A stretch of 38,379 nt of DNA, taken from NCBI GenBank assembly GCA_027858965.1, contig JAQIBS010000009.1, positions 1 to 38,379 on the forward strand, given 5' to 3'. This document shows positions 1-7,389 of the stretch, in pieces. Position numbers and translations under genes: made by a program. The DNA comes from Kiritimatiellia bacterium. Its GTDB lineage: Bacteria; Verrucomicrobiota; Kiritimatiellia; RFP12; UBA1067. Position 1 is the first letter of the stretch. Every line of letters begins with the position of its first letter. The notes below the pieces were generated by a model. That model was not told where the DNA came from and did not search any database. It saw only the letters and a list, made by a program, of their open reading frames with translations.

Positions 1-21
1 AAGACGGTTTTAACAAACCAT

Positions 22-115
22 CCTCAAAGATAAGACACCTCTCGGTGTCATGATTTTGAGGCAACCAGTACCCCTATTTCGGTACGTCTTCGGTGTGCAT
101 CTATTTTGAGGCAAC
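22..115. repeat. Hairpin and 13-bp direct repeat at the broken nucleoside hydrolase end
   Basis: A nested stem-loop spans 22-61: CCTCAAA (22-28) pairs with TTTGAGG (55-61), and GACACC (34-39) pairs with GGTGTC (44-49). The 13-mer ATTTTGAGGCAAC occurs at 53-65 and again at 103-115, exactly 50 bp apart. The same TTTTGAGGCAAC core recurs at 22553-22564 inside the dispersed hairpin element of the accessory region. The second copy supplies the TTG at 106-108 that opens the downstream reading frame, so this DNA probably replaced the 5' end of that gene. Confidence 0.6.
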
Positions 116-930
116 GCGCTATAGTCAGCTCGCGCTATAACTGGTCAGCACCATGCGTTGAGGTTATTAACCGATACCGGGGACGCCCACAGCTCCCAAT
201 CGGCGTACCTAAAGGTGACGGTGCAAAGACAAACCGCGGTTCACCCTATGCAAAGAAAATTGCAGAGGAATTCCCCTGCACATTAAAAACCAATGCGGAT
301 GCTCCCTCCGCCGTAGAGATCTACCGTCATACCCTGGCGACCGCACCCGACCACAGCGTAACCATGGTCACAGTAGGGTATCTCACAAATCTGCGCAATC
401 TGATGGAATCAAAAGCTGATCAATTCAGCACGCTCAAAGGATCAGAGCTAATCCGCCTCAAGGTTTTCAGGCTGGTCTGCATGGGCGGCAGATATCCAGA
501 ACATCTCAACCCGTCCGTGTTTGGAAACTTTAAACCCGACCCAGCCTCAGCAGTCGCAGTCAGCCAGAGCTGGCCCGGACCAATCTACTTCAGTGGAATG
601 GGAGAAAAGGTGATGACCGGACGCACCCTGCCGCAAACCCCAGAGAACAACCCTGCCCGCAGGGCCTACAAAATCTATCTCAGAGAGAAATCAGCACGTC
701 CCAGCTGGGATCAGGTCACGCTACTCTTTGCGGTTCGCCCCAATGCCCCCTTCTGGAAGCTGCAGACAACAGGGTACAACCATATCTTTAAAAACGGAAC
801 CAACCAATGGCGCAATGAACCGAACAAAAATCATGTTCTAGTCTCTTTTGATGGCTCGGACCGGGCTTACATCACAAAAATTATCGAGACGCTTATGACA
901 ACAGCTCCCGCTGTCAAACCGGGTACCTGA
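106..930 (+). pseudogene. Nucleoside hydrolase, 5'-truncated
   Basis: This frame encodes the middle and C-terminal parts of an inosine/uridine-preferring nucleoside hydrolase-like protein, an enzyme type that cleaves the N-glycosidic bond of nucleosides. Family hallmarks are SAPCVEVINRYRGRP near residue 14, the TVGYLTNLRNLM strand-helix, CMGGRYPE, the NFKPDPASA segment and WDQVTLLFAV near residue 201. The N-terminal metal-binding DxDxGxDD motif that family members need is absent. The only start is a TTG at 106 lying inside a repeat, and the frame upstream of 106 has no family similarity and a stop at 31-33. Neighbours are a repeat upstream and a terminator downstream. I infer a truncated, inactive gene. 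The family call is fairly sure; substrate is unknown. Confidence 0.75.
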
Positions 931-951
931 TAAAGCAAAAGCTGACAAAAC

Positions 952-990
952 AAAAACTCACAGCACCGCAAACGAAACTGTGAGTTTTTT
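952..990 (+). terminator. Rho-independent terminator after the nucleoside hydrolase remnant
   Basis: AAAACTCACAG pairs with CTGTGAGTTTT across a 14-base loop, and the right arm runs into six T residues. It begins about 20 bases after the stop codon at 928-930. The A-rich left arm could also end transcription arriving from the minus-strand isomerase gene. Confidence 0.75.
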
Positions 991-1013
991 CATGTGTAAA
1001 AAATATTCTGGAG

Positions 1014-1829
1014 TTAGAATGTTTTCAGGCGACGCACCGCCGTGGCAATATCCTTAACCCGCTGCTCTCCACCCTCTCGCTCAACGGCAACAGCACCCTG
1101 ATAGCCTGCTTCCTCAAGCGCCTTCAGAAATGCAAATGAATTTACATCGCCCTCACCCCAGACAACTTCACTGCCCCAAGTTCCCGGAATAGAAGTTCTG
1201 ATACCATCTTTGATATGCACATGCTTAACCCATGGAGCCAGCTTCTTAAAGGCGGAGATCGGATCATCTTTATTATAAAGAATCATGTTAGCCGGATCAA
1301 AATTAATACGAACATTGTCATGATCCAGAGTTTCAACAAAGCGCTTCAAATCCTCCGCACTCTCCTGACCAGTTTCCATCAGCAGCGTAACACCCGCATC
1401 AGCGGCTGCATCACCAAGATAACGCACACGCTCATAAAATTTCTTGGCGTAAGCTTCATCGTTATGATCAAGAAAACCGACATGGCTCATAATATAATCT
1501 GAACCAAGCTCCTTGGTGATTTTAGCTGCCTTGGCAAACGCTTCACCGCTTGCCGGCCAATGTTCATCAGGAGCAACACCGCCAGTCACCTTGATTGTAT
1601 CAAGCGTGCTGTAATCCTCATAATCAAAGGCCATCATACCGGCAGAGACTTTCCAGTTCTGACTTTTAACCGCATCAAGATAAGCCTCGCCCCCCGGCGC
1701 AACTGCCGGAGAAATATTAAGGTTGATATGCTCCAGTCCCAGAGCATCCATCACAGATCCAATTTCAGGGATCTCTTTCTGAAACGACCAGCTGCATACG
1801 CTGATCGGCCATGATTTACATAACTGCAT
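1014..1829 (-). CDS. Sugar phosphate isomerase/epimerase (xylose isomerase-like TIM barrel)
   Basis: This is a 271-residue protein of the AP-endonuclease-2/xylose isomerase-like TIM barrel family, whose members isomerise or epimerise sugars and inositol derivatives using a divalent metal. Likely metal ligands appear in order as the Glu of LLMETGQE, the Asp of NFDPANM, the His of KHVHIKDG and the Glu of AVEREGG. I chose the ATG at 1829 because AAGGAG lies at the right distance upstream and the barrel starts at once; the longer frame to 1943 adds residues of no family character. No signal peptide is seen, so it should be cytoplasmic. It follows a Gfo/Idh/MocA dehydrogenase, a common pairing in sugar or inositol catabolism, but a separate promoter lies at 1915-1943. 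The exact substrate cannot be read from sequence. Confidence 0.88.
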   Translation of the reverse strand: MQLCKSWPISVCSWSFQKEIPEIGSVMDALGLEHINLNISPAVAPGGEAYLDAVKSQNWKVSAGMMAFDYEDYSTLDTIKVTGGVAPDEHWPASGEAFAKAAKITKELGSDYIMSHVGFLDHNDEAYAKKFYERVRYLGDAAADAGVTLLMETGQESAEDLKRFVETLDHDNVRINFDPANMILYNKDDPISAFKKLAPWVKHVHIKDGIRTSIPGTWGSEVVWGEGDVNSFAFLKALEEAGYQGAVAVEREGGEQRVKDIATAVRRLKTF

Positions 1830-1914
1830 TATTAATTCTCCTTTTAATTCAATTGCTATGATCTCAACTCCTGTTAGAAAAAGCAAGAAATTGAAATCAA
1901 TATTCATATAAGTC

Positions 1915-1943
1915 ATTATATATGAATCAATTACGATCTTCAA
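1915..1943 (-). promoter_or_regulatory. Predicted sigma-70 promoter of the isomerase gene
   Basis: On the minus strand TTGAAG (1943-1938) is followed after 17 bases by a perfect TATAAT (1920-1915). Transcription would start near 1908, leaving a leader of roughly 80 bases before the AAGGAG site and the ATG at 1829. It suggests the isomerase is not wholly dependent on the upstream dehydrogenase. Confidence 0.6.
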
Positions 1944-2170
1944 AAATGTCCTTCAACTTATTAAATTCATGCAAATTTTTAACTCTCGCAGAGGCGCAGA
2001 GATCGCAGAGTTTAATGGTTTCGTGATCAAACTATTTCCTTTTTGTATTCTATGCAACGCGAAGCGTTGTTGACTAAAGCAGTGATGCTTATCGCACAAC
2101 CTTTTAATATGAGAGTAACGCTTTCGCATATCACATAGGCTAAGTTTAGTTGCGGCTCTGCTGCTTTAGA
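1944..2170. repeat. Intergenic gap with 9-base-period GCAGAG repeat
   Basis: The gap between dehydrogenase and isomerase genes holds a GCAGAG-based tract at 1981-2013 in which GCAGAGGC, GCAGAGAT and GCAGAG follow one another at about 8-9-base spacing, with AACTCT and AGAGTTT ends. A related, more decayed tract (GTAGAGGCACAGGGGCGCGGAG) lies at 6399-6420 just after another gene's stop. From memory, similar GCAGAG-rich strings occur between genes in several bacterial phyla. Nothing coding is seen in the rest of the gap. Confidence 0.5.
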
Positions 2171-3157
2171 TTAAAGAACAACTTTACGCCCGCTCTTTGC
2201 AGAACGTTTTTCAGCATCAACAATACGTACCGAGTCGCATGACTGCTCAGGGGTAGTCACAGATTCAACATCCAGCCCCTTGAGTTTATCAGCAAACCAC
2301 TTTATCTCATACTCGTATCCATCGCCACCCTTAATTCTCGGAGCAAACTTTTTGCCCTTGGCAGGGAATACACTGAGTGCATCTTCACGATTCACATCCA
2401 TCACGACAATTGCATTCTCAAATGTCACCATATAACTTGCTTCAAAACCGAATGTCTGCGTCATGGCCCAGCAACCATCAGAAGAAACAACGGCACCGCC
2501 AACATCATAGAGAGTTGAGATATAGGTCATCACACCATCGCTGTTATAATTAGCGGAACTGGTAACACTTTTAGGCATCCCGAAAAGAAAGTTCACCATA
2601 TCAGTATCATGAATATGTAAATCCAGAGCAACCCCACCGCTTTTACTTTCGTCAGTAAACCAGTTCGGTCCCTTACCCCAGCCAGGCATCACACTAAAAC
2701 GATTGAAGGAAGCTGCCAAAACCTTGCCATACTTCTTAGAGTCAATCAGTTTCTTCAGATAAGTGTAACAGGGCCAGAAACGTAGACAGTGCGCAATCAT
2801 CAGCTTGGCACCATTAGGAGCTTTGGCTGCAGCGGCAATCATCGTCCTGCAGGACTTTGCATCCAACGCCATCGGCTTTTCACAGAGAACACTCACTCCG
2901 GCTTTCAAAGCCTGTACGGTTAAAGCAACATGTAGAGTAGTAGGCAGAGTTAACGAAATAGCATCAAGATTTGCCTCTGCCAGCATCTTGGTAAAATCAT
3001 CATAAATCACAGCACTACCGTAATCAGTTGAATTGTCGGCTCCGGCAACGTTCCCGCCTTGAACACCTTCAGTAAACTGGGTTGTGTTTTTATCACACAG
3101 TGCAACTACCTCAACACCCTTCTGTTTCTTCCAGTATCCGTAATGCATTCTCCCCAT
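2171..3157 (-). CDS. Gfo/Idh/MocA family NAD(P)-dependent oxidoreductase; start unresolved
   Basis: The protein is a Gfo/Idh/MocA dehydrogenase, a family that oxidises sugars, inositols or their derivatives with NAD(P). Supporting motifs are VEVVALCDKN (end of the second beta strand), CEKPMALDA with the conserved catalytic-region Lys, and GVALDLHIHDTDMVNFLFG in the C-terminal domain. The first in-frame ATG (3157) leaves only MGRMHYG, cutting off most of the GxGxxG nucleotide loop. In-frame DNA upstream reads VARVAIVGFGF up to that Met, so the true protein must begin further upstream. Back to the nearest in-frame stop, inside the histone gene, there is no ATG, GTG or TTG. The frame meets the histone frame at an A10 tract (see findings). 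Family certain; N-terminus unresolved. Confidence 0.85.
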   Translation of the reverse strand: MGRMHYGYWKKQKGVEVVALCDKNTTQFTEGVQGGNVAGADNSTDYGSAVIYDDFTKMLAEANLDAISLTLPTTLHVALTVQALKAGVSVLCEKPMALDAKSCRTMIAAAAKAPNGAKLMIAHCLRFWPCYTYLKKLIDSKKYGKVLAASFNRFSVMPGWGKGPNWFTDESKSGGVALDLHIHDTDMVNFLFGMPKSVTSSANYNSDGVMTYISTLYDVGGAVVSSDGCWAMTQTFGFEASYMVTFENAIVVMDVNREDALSVFPAKGKKFAPRIKGGDGYEYEIKWFADKLKGLDVESVTTPEQSCDSVRIVDAEKRSAKSGRKVVL

Positions 3158-3222
3158 AAAACCAAAGCCAACAATCGCAACTCGTGCGACTGCTGGCTTT
3201 TTTGTTAACGATCTACTATTGT

Positions 3223-3714
3223 CTATTTTTTTTTTGCGACTTTTTTCTTAGCCGGGGCTTTTTTTGCCGGTGCTTTTTTAGCAGGGGCTTTCTTGGCCGG
3301 TGCTTTCTTAGCCGGTGCTTTCTTAGCCGGTGCTTTCTTAGCCGGTGCTTTTTTTGCCGGTGCTTTCTTAGCCGGTGCTTTCTTAGCCGGTGCTTTTTTA
3401 GCCGGTGCTTTTTTAGCCGGTGCTTTCTTTGCCGGTGCTTTTTTAGCCGGTGCTTTTTTCACTGGTGCTTTTTTAGCCGGTGCTTTTTTCACTGGTGCTT
3501 TTTTCACTGGTGCTTTTTTAGCCGGTGCTTTTTTAGCCGGTGCTTTTTTAGCTGGTGCTTTTTTCACGGCGGATTTTTTGGCCGGTGCTTTTTTAGCTGG
3601 TGCTTTATTCACGGCGGCATTTTTGGCCGGAGCCTTTTTAGCCGGTGCTTTTTTTGCAGTGACTTTCTTCACCGCTGCTTTTTTCACTGTCTTTTTTACC
3701 GTCTTCTTAGCCAT
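3223..3714 (-). CDS. Histone H1-like lysine/alanine/proline-rich DNA-binding protein
   Basis: A 163-residue, extremely basic protein made almost entirely of AKKAP pentapeptides, each encoded by a degenerate 15-bp unit (seen on the plus strand as GCCGGTGCTTTTTTA). The N-terminus [17 protein letters not shown] and end KKKVAKKK lack globular sequence. Such low-complexity tails resemble the C-terminal domain of eukaryotic H1, bacterial AlgP-type proteins and chlamydial HctB; they bind DNA non-specifically and compact the nucleoid. I place the start at the ATG at 3714 because GGGAG lies 7 bases upstream; a TTG at 3720 is the alternative. A TTGACA promoter precedes it. The stop TAG is directly preceded by ten A residues, and the dehydrogenase frame follows. 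The repeat count is probably variable between strains. Confidence 0.88.
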   Translation of the reverse strand: MAKKTVKKTVKKAAVKKVTAKKAPAKKAPAKNAAVNKAPAKKAPAKKSAVKKAPAKKAPAKKAPAKKAPVKKAPVKKAPAKKAPVKKAPAKKAPAKKAPAKKAPAKKAPAKKAPAKKAPAKKAPAKKAPAKKAPAKKAPAKKAPAKKAPAKKAPAKKKVAKKK

Positions 3715-3756
3715 AATCAAACTCCCATTTGTTAAGTACGCAATTTCTTATTAACA

Positions 3757-3786
3757 AATTTACAGCAAAAGCACCCCTTTTGTCAA
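3757..3786 (-). promoter_or_regulatory. Predicted promoter of the histone H1-like gene
   Basis: A consensus TTGACA (3786-3781) is followed after 18 bases by TAAATT (3762-3757) on the minus strand. I find no comparable promoter between the histone and dehydrogenase genes, so the dehydrogenase is probably transcribed from here. Confidence 0.5.
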
Positions 3787-3912
3787 CCTGTGGTATCGCA
3801 AATTTCAAAAAATTTAAAACTAAATAAATGCATGCATCTGACTACAAAATCGAGACTGCTGAAATTAATAAGCACAACACATCAAATCTTTTTCTTACCA
3901 CACTCTCTTCCC

Positions 3913-3941
3913 TTGCCTCTCAAGGTTAACTTCTATATTAT
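3913..3941 (+). promoter_or_regulatory. Predicted promoter of the NIPSNAP/HExxH gene pair
   Basis: TTGCCT (3913-3918), a 17-base spacer and TATTAT (3936-3941) lie about 40 bases before the ATG at 3982. A strong AAGGAAAGG ribosome-binding site occupies 3966-3974. Confidence 0.5.
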
Positions 3942-3981
3942 TATATTAAGTTCAATTTAATAATTAAGGAAAGGCCAACTA

Positions 3982-4773
3982 ATGAAATCACGCTCTGTTT
4001 ACATCTCTACTTTAACATCAGTCGCAGTAACGCTGATCATAACAATGTCCTCTTTCGCTCAGAACTGCTCCTACATTGAACTGCGGACCTACACATGTTC
4101 ATCTTCGGAAAAACGCGATGCGTTAATGACTGTTTTTGACAACGCTTTAATCCCCGCTCTTAACCGGCAAGGCATCTCTAAAGTCGGAGTTTATACAAGC
4201 AGCGCAGAGCTCAACAAAGGTATTGAAAAATATAACTCGCTTCTATACACCGTCCTGGTACATCCTGATATCAAATCATTTACCGATTGTGAAAACAAAC
4301 TTCTGGCAGATAAAAAATATCAGCAGGACGCAACTGCACTCTTTAATGTCCCCATGCAGGACCCGCTCTACAACAGCTGTCAAAGTGCCTTGCTCTGCAC
4401 ATTCAAAACCTGTCCCGATGTAGTTAAAGTTGCTAAATCACCCAACCGTGTCATGCAGCTGCGCATCTACAATAGCTATACAATTGAACGCAATGCAAAA
4501 AAGATTTCGATGTTTGAAAATGGAGGTGAAATAAAACTCTTCCGCGATGCAGGCATGCCTCCGGTATTCTTCGGTCACGCAATTGCAGGAGATCAACTTC
4601 CTAACCTGACCTATATGCTGGCTTTCGAAACACAGGAAGATCAAAAAAAAGCATGGGCCTCTTTTGTCTCTTCTGATGGATGGGAAAAACTTAAAGCCGA
4701 ACCGCAATATAAAGATACCGCCAACAAGATCACCAATATCATTTTAAAACCATCAGAAAACTCACAGTTATAA
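3982..4773 (+). CDS. Secreted NIPSNAP-family protein with two NIPSNAP-like domains
   Basis: The 263-residue protein opens with a signal peptide (hydrophobic run TLTSVAVTLIITMSSFAQ, cleavage near residue 27). Two dimeric alpha/beta-barrel (NIPSNAP-type) units follow. The first starts at CSYIELRTYTC and the second near residue 153 with VMQLRIYNSYTIERNAKK and ends with LAFETQEDQKKAWASF. The opening Tyr-x-Glu-Leu-Arg-x-Tyr pattern is typical of the family. Biochemical function is unknown for most bacterial members; export suggests an envelope or periplasmic role. Its stop overlaps the next gene's ATG by one base (TAATG), so the two are very likely translationally coupled. Three or more Cys in the first domain could form disulfides after export. 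Confidence 0.85.
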   Translation: MKSRSVYISTLTSVAVTLIITMSSFAQNCSYIELRTYTCSSSEKRDALMTVFDNALIPALNRQGISKVGVYTSSAELNKGIEKYNSLLYTVLVHPDIKSFTDCENKLLADKKYQQDATALFNVPMQDPLYNSCQSALLCTFKTCPDVVKVAKSPNRVMQLRIYNSYTIERNAKKISMFENGGEIKLFRDAGMPPVFFGHAIAGDQLPNLTYMLAFETQEDQKKAWASFVSSDGWEKLKAEPQYKDTANKITNIILKPSENSQL

Positions 4774-6392
4774 TGAAAAAAATAATCTGGTTAATACTCT
4801 GCTGTACAGTAGCTATCCTGAGTATAAGCTCTGTATCAGCCACCCCCTCTTTCAGAGCAGATAAAGTCTATCCTGAACTCGGACTGAAAATGCGTGTCCT
4901 GGGCAACTCACAGCCTGAGATGCTTCCACAATTCAAGACATACACATACACCTACACCGGCAGAGAAGAGAGCTATAAGCAAAACAGGTTCAATTCGCTG
5001 GAGCTCTGGTACGCAGATCAACACTGCGGACAATGGCGCGATAACAACAACAACAGCCTTATCATTGGACGCGCAACCAAACAACTACCGGGATTTCCTG
5101 AAGAACATGTTTCAAGGGAGGAATTTGACAAAGCTATTAACGCCCCTGCCAATAAAGTTAATCCACTCAACAATGACTCTTTAGTTCAATGGGTCAAAAC
5201 CTTCACAAGTTCCAACCCCGGCAGACCGGTAAAGTTACGTACCACAAATAACTTCGGATTAAGCAGCGCACTATTTATTCCAACCGACAGCAAAGATATC
5301 CTGCTCTATCTCTTTCGCGTTAAAATCCGCACACCAGCCGGTCGGCGAGTTCCATCCGACTGGTATTGTGCAGTGATTCATGTTGCAGACGGAACAGACC
5401 TCAAAAAAGTAAGGATCATATTCGAGAGTCATTTTCTAGCTAAAGTGGCCGCTGCCCCCAGAACCTATACAACCTCAAAGTCAAATCACAGTTCCAAAGA
5501 GCTCAAGGCTTCACGGGCAAACAGCAGCAGCGCAAATATTCCAGACAGTCCCAGCCGGATCGCGGCACGCAAATCAATTGCCAGCATGAAAGACTGGTGG
5601 TTTGCAGAGACACAGGAATACATTTTTCTCTCAGATATCCGCAGTTCAACCGGTCGCTCTCTGGTTAAAGAGATGCAACGCAACATGCCGCACTATCGAA
5701 AAGCATTGGCAAAGCTAATCCCCCCCTTTGAGTCATTGACAGATGCCAATGTTGTCCGCATCTTTGAAAACCCGCAGGAATACAAACAGTATGTGGAAAA
5801 AAATCATGAGTGGAGCATCGGTCTCTGGTCCCCTATGCAACGTGAGCTGGTTATCCTCTCCCAGGGAAAGAACAAAGACAAGACAATTAAAATAATTCAA
5901 CACGAAGGATTTCATCAATACCTGTTTTTTGCCTGCGACATGGTCCAAAACCTTCCCTGGTATAACGAAGGCCATGCCTGCTTCTTTGAGACAGCTGAAA
6001 TTAGCCAGCGAGGTTTTGTCAAGATCCCCGAAAATAGTCGTGTGCAACATCTATTACGTAACCTCGACGATTCCGCAAAACACATCCCAACCCTGCTAGC
6101 TACAAGTCACAACTCATTTTATCTGGTCACAGAAAAGATGCGCGATCTGAACTACACCACCGCCTGGGCGCTCATCTACTACCTGCGCAAAGGGGCTCCT
6201 TTAGAACGCAAGAACCCCTACAGCAAAATTCTTGACACATATCTGGCTGAACTCAAGTCATCTAGAAACGCCAGCAAAGCAACAACCGAAGCATTCAGAG
6301 GAATTAACATCCAGAAATTCCAGGAGGACTTCAAGCTATTCTGGAAGCGCCGTCGAAATAAAGCCCGTTACTACGATCCCTTCAAAAAGTAA
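4773..6392 (+). CDS. Secreted HExxH (gluzincin-like) metallopeptidase-like protein
   Basis: A 539-residue exported protein with a signal peptide (IIWLILCCTVAILSISSVSA). The C-terminal half carries HEGFH at residues 377-381, followed by PWYNEGHACFFE, which supplies a Glu some 20 residues on, as in gluzincin-type zinc peptidases and the DUF1570 family common in PVC bacteria. The N-terminal 230 residues show no recognised domain, and a Ser-rich linker near residues 235-265 separates the halves. It is coupled to the upstream NIPSNAP gene and may act with it outside the cytoplasm; substrate unknown. The motif calls the peptidase fold, but activity is inferred, not shown. Confidence 0.75.
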   Translation: MKKIIWLILCCTVAILSISSVSATPSFRADKVYPELGLKMRVLGNSQPEMLPQFKTYTYTYTGREESYKQNRFNSLELWYADQHCGQWRDNNNNSLIIGRATKQLPGFPEEHVSREEFDKAINAPANKVNPLNNDSLVQWVKTFTSSNPGRPVKLRTTNNFGLSSALFIPTDSKDILLYLFRVKIRTPAGRRVPSDWYCAVIHVADGTDLKKVRIIFESHFLAKVAAAPRTYTTSKSNHSSKELKASRANSSSANIPDSPSRIAARKSIASMKDWWFAETQEYIFLSDIRSSTGRSLVKEMQRNMPHYRKALAKLIPPFESLTDANVVRIFENPQEYKQYVEKNHEWSIGLWSPMQRELVILSQGKNKDKTIKIIQHEGFHQYLFFACDMVQNLPWYNEGHACFFETAEISQRGFVKIPENSRVQHLLRNLDDSAKHIPTLLATSHNSFYLVTEKMRDLNYTTAWALIYYLRKGAPLERKNPYSKILDTYLAELKSSRNASKATTEAFRGINIQKFQEDFKLFWKRRRNKARYYDPFKK

Positions 6393-6445
6393 TCCGGCGT
6401 AGAGGCACAGGGGCGCGGAGTTTTATTGTTAATAACGCTATCGAC

Positions 6446-6475
6446 TTGACAGAAGACACTCCGAATTTGTATTCT
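6446..6475 (+). promoter_or_regulatory. Predicted promoter of efp
   Basis: Consensus TTGACA (6446-6451), an 18-base spacer and TATTCT (6470-6475) precede the efp start by about 33 bases. The ribosome-binding site AAAGGAAG lies at about 6498-6505. Confidence 0.65.
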
Positions 6476-6508
6476 ATCAATCCTAAATGAGTAGAAAAAA
6501 GGAAGATT

Positions 6509-7072
6509 ATGTATACTGCTTCAGATTTAAAAAAAGGTCTTAAAATAGAGGTTGATGGTGCCCCCTGGATCATTACTGAGTTTGATTTCAGTAAGCCCGG
6601 CAAAGGCCAGGCAATCTATAACTGCAAACTCAAGAGCATGCTGACCGGCACAACAATGACCCGTAGCTACCGCTCAAACGATAAATTTGAGAAGCCTTTC
6701 CTTGAACAGGCCATAATCCGTTTTTCCTATGAAAATGCCGGCGAATATATCTTCATGAACGATGATTATGAAGAAGTTATCGTTGAGGCCGATGTTCTGG
6801 GCGACAAAAAGCTTTTTCTGGCGGATGACATGGCGGTAGAGGCCCTTTTCTTTAATGAAAAGGTAATCGAGCTGGAATTTCCCAACCTGATTGAACGCAA
6901 AGTGGACAACTGTGATGTGGGAGCCAAAGGCAATACCGCAGCGGGAAAAGTGATGAAACCAGCTCAGATCGAGGGTGGCTATGACCTGCAGGTTCCCCTG
7001 TTCGTTAACGCAGGCGATATTATCCGCGTAGATACCCGCACCGGTGAATATGCAGATCGCGTACGCTCTTAA
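6509..7072 (+). CDS. efp: Elongation factor P
   Basis: This 187-residue protein is translation elongation factor P, which binds between the ribosomal P and E sites and relieves stalling at consecutive prolines. The three-barrel layout is complete: an N-terminal KOW-like domain (DLKKGLKIEVDGAPWIITEF), the tip loop KPGKGQA with Lys32 at the position that is post-translationally modified in many bacteria, the central OB domain (FLADDMAVEALFFNEKVIELEFP) and the C-terminal OB domain ending in VDTRTGEYADRVRS. The start is backed by AAAGGAAG. It appears to be monocistronic with its own TTGACA promoter. I see no EpmA/EpmB or other modification gene in this window. The run-rich histone-like protein and many Pro-containing secreted proteins here are plausible clients. 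Confidence 0.97.
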   Translation: MYTASDLKKGLKIEVDGAPWIITEFDFSKPGKGQAIYNCKLKSMLTGTTMTRSYRSNDKFEKPFLEQAIIRFSYENAGEYIFMNDDYEEVIVEADVLGDKKLFLADDMAVEALFFNEKVIELEFPNLIERKVDNCDVGAKGNTAAGKVMKPAQIEGGYDLQVPLFVNAGDIIRVDTRTGEYADRVRS

Positions 7073-7115
7073 ATAATGCGCTCGCCGCGCATTATACGAT
7101 TCCGTTGCACGGAAT
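7073..7115 (+). repeat. Two tandem hairpins after efp
   Basis: ATAATGCGC (7073-7081) pairs with GCGCATTAT (7087-7095), and ATTCCGT (7099-7105) pairs with ACGGAAT (7109-7115). They lie directly after the efp stop codon but have no following T run, so they are either mRNA-stabilising structures or repeat debris rather than a classical terminator. Confidence 0.5.
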
Positions 7116-7190
7116 TGAATTGTGGAAGGGCCAGTTTATGAGCAGGCTACGCCTTAAAGTGATCCTTTTAAGCAAGGAGCACAATAGGGT

Positions 7191-7220
7191 TTGACGTCAC
7201 ATCACACAAACTGATATACT
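7191..7220 (+). promoter_or_regulatory. Predicted promoter of tRNA-Pro
   Basis: TTGACG (7191-7196), an 18-base spacer and TATACT (7215-7220) lie 30 bases before the mature tRNA 5' end. The G/C-rich stretch GCGCG directly after the -10 box is typical of stable-RNA discriminators. Confidence 0.6.
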
Positions 7221-7249
7221 GCGCGTCACTTACACCAAATAGATTTTGT

Positions 7250-7326
7250 CGGGGCGTAGCGCAGCCTGGTAGCGCGTTTGCTTGGGGTGCAAGAGGTCGA
7301 GAGTTCAAATCTCTCCGCTCCGACCA
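7250..7326 (+). tRNA. tRNA-Pro (anticodon GGG)
   Basis: A complete 77-base cloverleaf: acceptor CGGGGCG pairs with CGCTCCG (one G-U), the D arm contains AGCCTGGTAG, the anticodon loop is TTGGGGT with GGG at the anticodon position, the T arm holds GTTCAAATC, and the CCA end is encoded. It decodes CCC and CCU. It has its own promoter and terminator and no adjoining tRNA genes. Confidence 0.96.
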
Positions 7327-7331
7327 TTTTT

Positions 7332-7363
7332 AAACCGGCTTTTATAGCCGGTTTTTTTATTTT
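7332..7363 (+). terminator. Rho-independent terminator of tRNA-Pro
   Basis: AAACCGGCT (7332-7340) pairs with AGCCGGTTT (7346-7354) over a five-base loop, followed by a T-rich tail. It lies just 6 bases after the encoded CCA. Confidence 0.9.
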
Positions 7364-7389
7364 AACTAACACTACATCCTACAACAAAA

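Noticed and set aside
3155-3157. ATG at 3157 as the true dehydrogenase start
   Set aside because: It removes the first beta strand and most of the GFGFMG nucleotide loop, which the in-frame DNA just upstream clearly encodes.
3184-3754. Plus-strand frames rich in Cys-Phe or in Ala-Gly-Phe repeats across the histone gene
   Set aside because: They are antisense shadows of the 15-bp AKKAP repeat. The minus-strand frame has a ribosome-binding site, a promoter and a sensible composition.
7073-7115. Terminator for efp in the two tandem hairpins
   Set aside because: Neither stem is followed by a T run, so they are listed only as hairpins.
7332-7363. Bidirectional terminator for the metallophosphoesterase
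   Set aside because: The hairpin is symmetrical, but on the minus strand there is no T run immediately after the stem, so only the tRNA direction is convincing.
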